Shown: positions 62,560 to 64,000 of the stretch, piece by piece
Layout: each line of letters starts with the position of its first letter
Numbering within the stretch: the stretch's first letter is position 1
From: Lineus longissimus
Taxonomy: Eukaryota; Nemertea; Pilidiophora; Heteronemertea; Lineidae
Length of the DNA stretch: 64,000 nucleotides
Assembly: GCF_910592395.1 (NCBI RefSeq)
Contig: NC_088322.1
Location: forward strand, 248,001 to 312,000
Reading direction: 5' to 3'
The notes under the pieces: generated by a model
The model's input: only the letters and a program-made list of their open reading frames with translations
Databases searched by the model: none
Told to the model about the DNA's origin: nothing
Made by a program: the position numbers and the translations under genes

Positions 62560-63096
62560 TCATTCCATTAAAGGAATAGTACATTTCTTCTCTTTAACTA
62601 CAGGTTTAACAAGAGGGTTAAGTCGGACTTCGTCCTGAGAGCATAGCTCGATTGATCCCTTCATGACTGCTTCATTCGGACTTTGTCCTGAGAGCAGAGC
62701 TCGATTCAAGCCTGATCGCTGCTCTTTACTTACTTTTTTAGGAAGTTTCTTAAACATGATAAATGATGCTAAAATAATTGCACCTAAACCTAGTACATAG
62801 ACATAAGTATTACTACTAGATTCACGCAGTGATACATCAGTATTTTGAGATTGTGGTTCTTCTTCCTCTACTTCTTCTTCCTCCTTTTCCACAACTCTGT
62901 TTTTTGGTGAGGAGTCCTGTACTTTAAATGTCGTCTTATCCTTTTTTATCCTCTTAAATTCCTTAGATCTTCTACCCAGTTCTCTAGACCATGCTAATTG
63001 TTTCTCTGATCGAGGTTTCTTAGACACTGAAACTTTAGTCGGACTTTGTCCTGAGAGCATAGCTCGAGTAGTATCAGTTACAGTTTCAAGTTCCAT
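62560..63096 (-). CDS. Single-pass membrane protein with acidic/basic head (178 aa)
   Basis: A basic region (QLAWSRELGRRSKEFKRIKK, about 33-52), an acidic Glu run (about 70-82) and one transmembrane helix (VYVLGLGAIILASFIMF, about 98-114), then KKLPKK. No known domain. Three mini-hairpin inserts contribute RAMLSGQSP, RALLSGQSP and SIELCSQDEVRL in frame. Without them the protein would be about 30 residues shorter. Start in ATAAATGG. Confidence 0.65.
   Translation of the reverse strand: MELETVTDTTRAMLSGQSPTKVSVSKKPRSEKQLAWSRELGRRSKEFKRIKKDKTTFKVQDSSPKNRVVEKEEEEVEEEEPQSQNTDVSLRESSSNTYVYVLGLGAIILASFIMFKKLPKKVSKEQRSGLNRALLSGQSPNEAVMKGSIELCSQDEVRLNPLVKPVVKEKKCTIPLME
62622..62652. repeat. Mini-hairpin in the 178-aa gene (1)
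   Basis: GGAC-TTC-GTCC, TGA, GAGC-ATA-GCTC. Confidence 0.9.
62675..62706. repeat. Mini-hairpin in the 178-aa gene (2)
   Basis: GGAC-TTT-GTCC, TGA, GAGC-AGA-GCTC. Confidence 0.9.
63037..63069. repeat. Mini-hairpin in the 178-aa gene (3)
   Basis: GGAC-TTT-GTCC, TGA, GAGC-ATA-GCTC, ten codons after the start. Confidence 0.9.
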
Positions 63097-63115
63097 TTAT
63101 CTTGGCCGAATTTAA

Positions 63116-63134
63116 TTCGAACTATGTTCTCATA
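63116..63134. repeat. Mini-hairpin between the two last genes
   Basis: GAAC-TAT-GTTC, single unit, intergenic. Confidence 0.6.
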
Positions 63135-63145
63135 ACCAGGTTAAT

Positions 63146-63997
63146 TTAGTCTTCTTTATCATCACTACCTGTGATATCTAGACTTTCATCTATTGATTTG
63201 TCACATTCAGAGACAGTCATATTTGGTGTATTCATATTTGATGCAGTCATACTCGATGTATTCATAGATGATTCCTCATGACAATGACCTAAAGTAATAA
63301 GTGTTGTTGAGGCAAGTGCAGTTAATGGTCCCATTCTCAAACTCAACCATCCAAGCCATTTATCCAACTCGTTAGTTATCAAATAATCATTTCTAAGATC
63401 ATGGTAAAGATTATCTTCATCATCTATTGGTAATAACCACCTTGATAATTTAGTGTAAGCTTTAATTACTGTCTTACCCAAAGAATCATTAAGTCTGGCA
63501 GCCATCTTTGTTTCATACATTCTATGGTGTTTTAAGATTTCTTTTTCAGTCATATTATCTAAGTCATTAAAAGTTATTTGTTTATTAAGGAAATCCTTGC
63601 TTTTACCAGTTGCAACTAGAATCTCTAAGTCTTGTTTGGCTTTAAGGCCACTATCAGTCAAATAGTTCAAATTTTGTTGATTGCTAGTCGGACTTTGTCC
63701 TGAGAGCGTAGCTCGAGTTGATCCTAGTTGGCAACTAGAATTGACTATTCCTTGACTGGGATTAACTATTCCTTGACTAGGATTAACAAAATTTGAACTA
63801 TTCAACTGCTTGTTTGAAACTTGTTGATTTGTAGAGCAGTTCTGTTGAAAGTTAGTTCTGTTTTGTTGGTAACTACCAGTATTCTGTTGGTTAGAAGCCC
63901 CAACTCGAGCTAAGCTCTCAGGACTCATAACACCAATCTGTTTCATCTGTTGTTCAATCACTGCAGATGTCTGACTATTCATTTGCTGATTATTCAT
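63146..63997 (-). CDS. Asn/Gln-rich protein with helical domain (283 aa)
   Basis: The N-terminal 110 residues are Asn/Gln/Ser-rich (for example SYQQNRTNFQQN) and include a tandem FVNPSQGIVNPSQGIVN. A folded-looking helical region follows (about 120-235, with TFNDLDNMTEKEILKHHRMY and ELDKWLGWLSLRMG). The tail has three SMNTSSMT-like repeats and an acidic end. No known domain. A mini-hairpin encodes RATLSGQSP and a partial one lies near the N-terminus. Start in TAAATGAAT at the window edge. Confidence 0.6.
   Translation of the reverse strand: MNNQQMNSQTSAVIEQQMKQIGVMSPESLARVGASNQQNTGSYQQNRTNFQQNCSTNQQVSNKQLNSSNFVNPSQGIVNPSQGIVNSSCQLGSTRATLSGQSPTSNQQNLNYLTDSGLKAKQDLEILVATGKSKDFLNKQITFNDLDNMTEKEILKHHRMYETKMAARLNDSLGKTVIKAYTKLSRWLLPIDDEDNLYHDLRNDYLITNELDKWLGWLSLRMGPLTALASTTLITLGHCHEESSMNTSSMTASNMNTPNMTVSECDKSIDESLDITGSDDKED
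63686..63718. repeat. Mini-hairpin in the 283-aa gene (1)
   Basis: GGAC-TTT-GTCC, TGA, GAGC-GTA-GCTC. Confidence 0.9.
63904..63925. repeat. Mini-hairpin in the 283-aa gene (2), partial
   Basis: GAGC-TAA-GCTC, TCA, GGAC, with the last arm missing; encodes MSPESLARV. Confidence 0.75.
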
Positions 63998-64000
63998 TTA

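Larger units (their letters stand above)
50637..64000. mobile_element. Polinton/Maverick virus-like transposon, incomplete at right
   Basis: The set of major capsid protein, penton-like protein, packaging ATPase, retrovirus-like integrase with chromodomain and protein-primed PolB is diagnostic of Polintons/Mavericks (adintovirus-like). Genes lie on both strands with very short spacers. Missing from the window are the Ulp1-type maturation protease and both terminal inverted repeats; the element runs beyond 64,000. Two genes are frame-broken. Short paired hairpins are scattered through most of it. Confidence 0.93.

Noticed and set aside
45900-64000. Primase-helicase as a standard Polinton gene
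   Set aside because: It lies outside the visible capsid-to-polymerase block, differs in composition by eye, carries no mini-hairpins and lacks the TAAATG/AGAAATG start; kept as a possibility only in the findings.

Overview
The window looks like nuclear DNA of an aquatic invertebrate animal. It is full of transposable elements, has intron-like GT...AG breaks, microsatellites, AATAAA poly(A) signals and a short TTAGGG-containing tandem repeat. No ribosomal RNA, tRNA or housekeeping gene was recognised, so the phylum stays open; sponge, cnidarian and non-vertebrate deuterostome are all possible.

Layout. 1-4.9 kb: sparse exon-like pieces, one resembling the start of a Ulp1/C48 protease domain, a 20-bp minisatellite, a 170-bp MITE and short tandem repeats. 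5-22.6 kb: twelve tandem modules, each pairing an exon-like block A (115/118 bp) with an exon-like block B (192-209 bp). Modules come in short, medium and long forms, and the long forms carry about 585-bp sub-repeats with a hairpin whose stem covaries between copies. 22.6-25.0 kb: a decayed, intron-containing DDE transposase-like gene that continues directly from the last module, followed on the minus strand by a broken P2X7-C-terminus-like fragment. 27.1-36.5 kb: a complete Ty3/gypsy-type LTR retrotransposon with identical 287-bp LTRs and a 4-bp target duplication. 38.4-43.3 kb: a second, unrelated Ty3/gypsy element with very short LTRs (148/146 bp), one gag-pol ORF and a 5-bp target duplication, nested in an older inverted-repeat element. 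45.9-49.5 kb: an intronless 1210-codon gene joining an archaeo-eukaryotic primase (PrimPol-like) domain to an SF2 helicase resembling the herpesvirus/asfarvirus origin-binding helicase group. 50.6-64.0 kb (running off the end): most of a Polinton/Maverick virus-like transposon with major capsid protein, penton-like minor capsid protein, packaging ATPase, retrovirus-like integrase with chromodomain, HNH-type protein, protein-primed DNA polymerase B, a second penton-like protein and several small membrane or low-complexity proteins.

How the genes fit together. The Polinton genes form one virus-like module: pPolB copies the DNA, the integrase inserts it, the ATPase packages it, and the jelly-roll proteins build the particle. 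The integrase and one small gene are frame-broken, so this copy is probably not autonomous unless these are sequencing errors. No maturation protease is visible; it may lie beyond 64,000.

Most notable are (1) at least 15 paired mini-hairpins (4-bp stem, usually 3-nt loop) scattered through the Polinton, many of them inserted in frame into protein genes; (2) the free-standing primase-helicase gene beside the Polinton; (3) the twelve-module exon array with covarying hairpins; and (4) a TAAATG start context shared by most Polinton genes that resembles the poxvirus late promoter. All family assignments come from reading motifs; no search was run.
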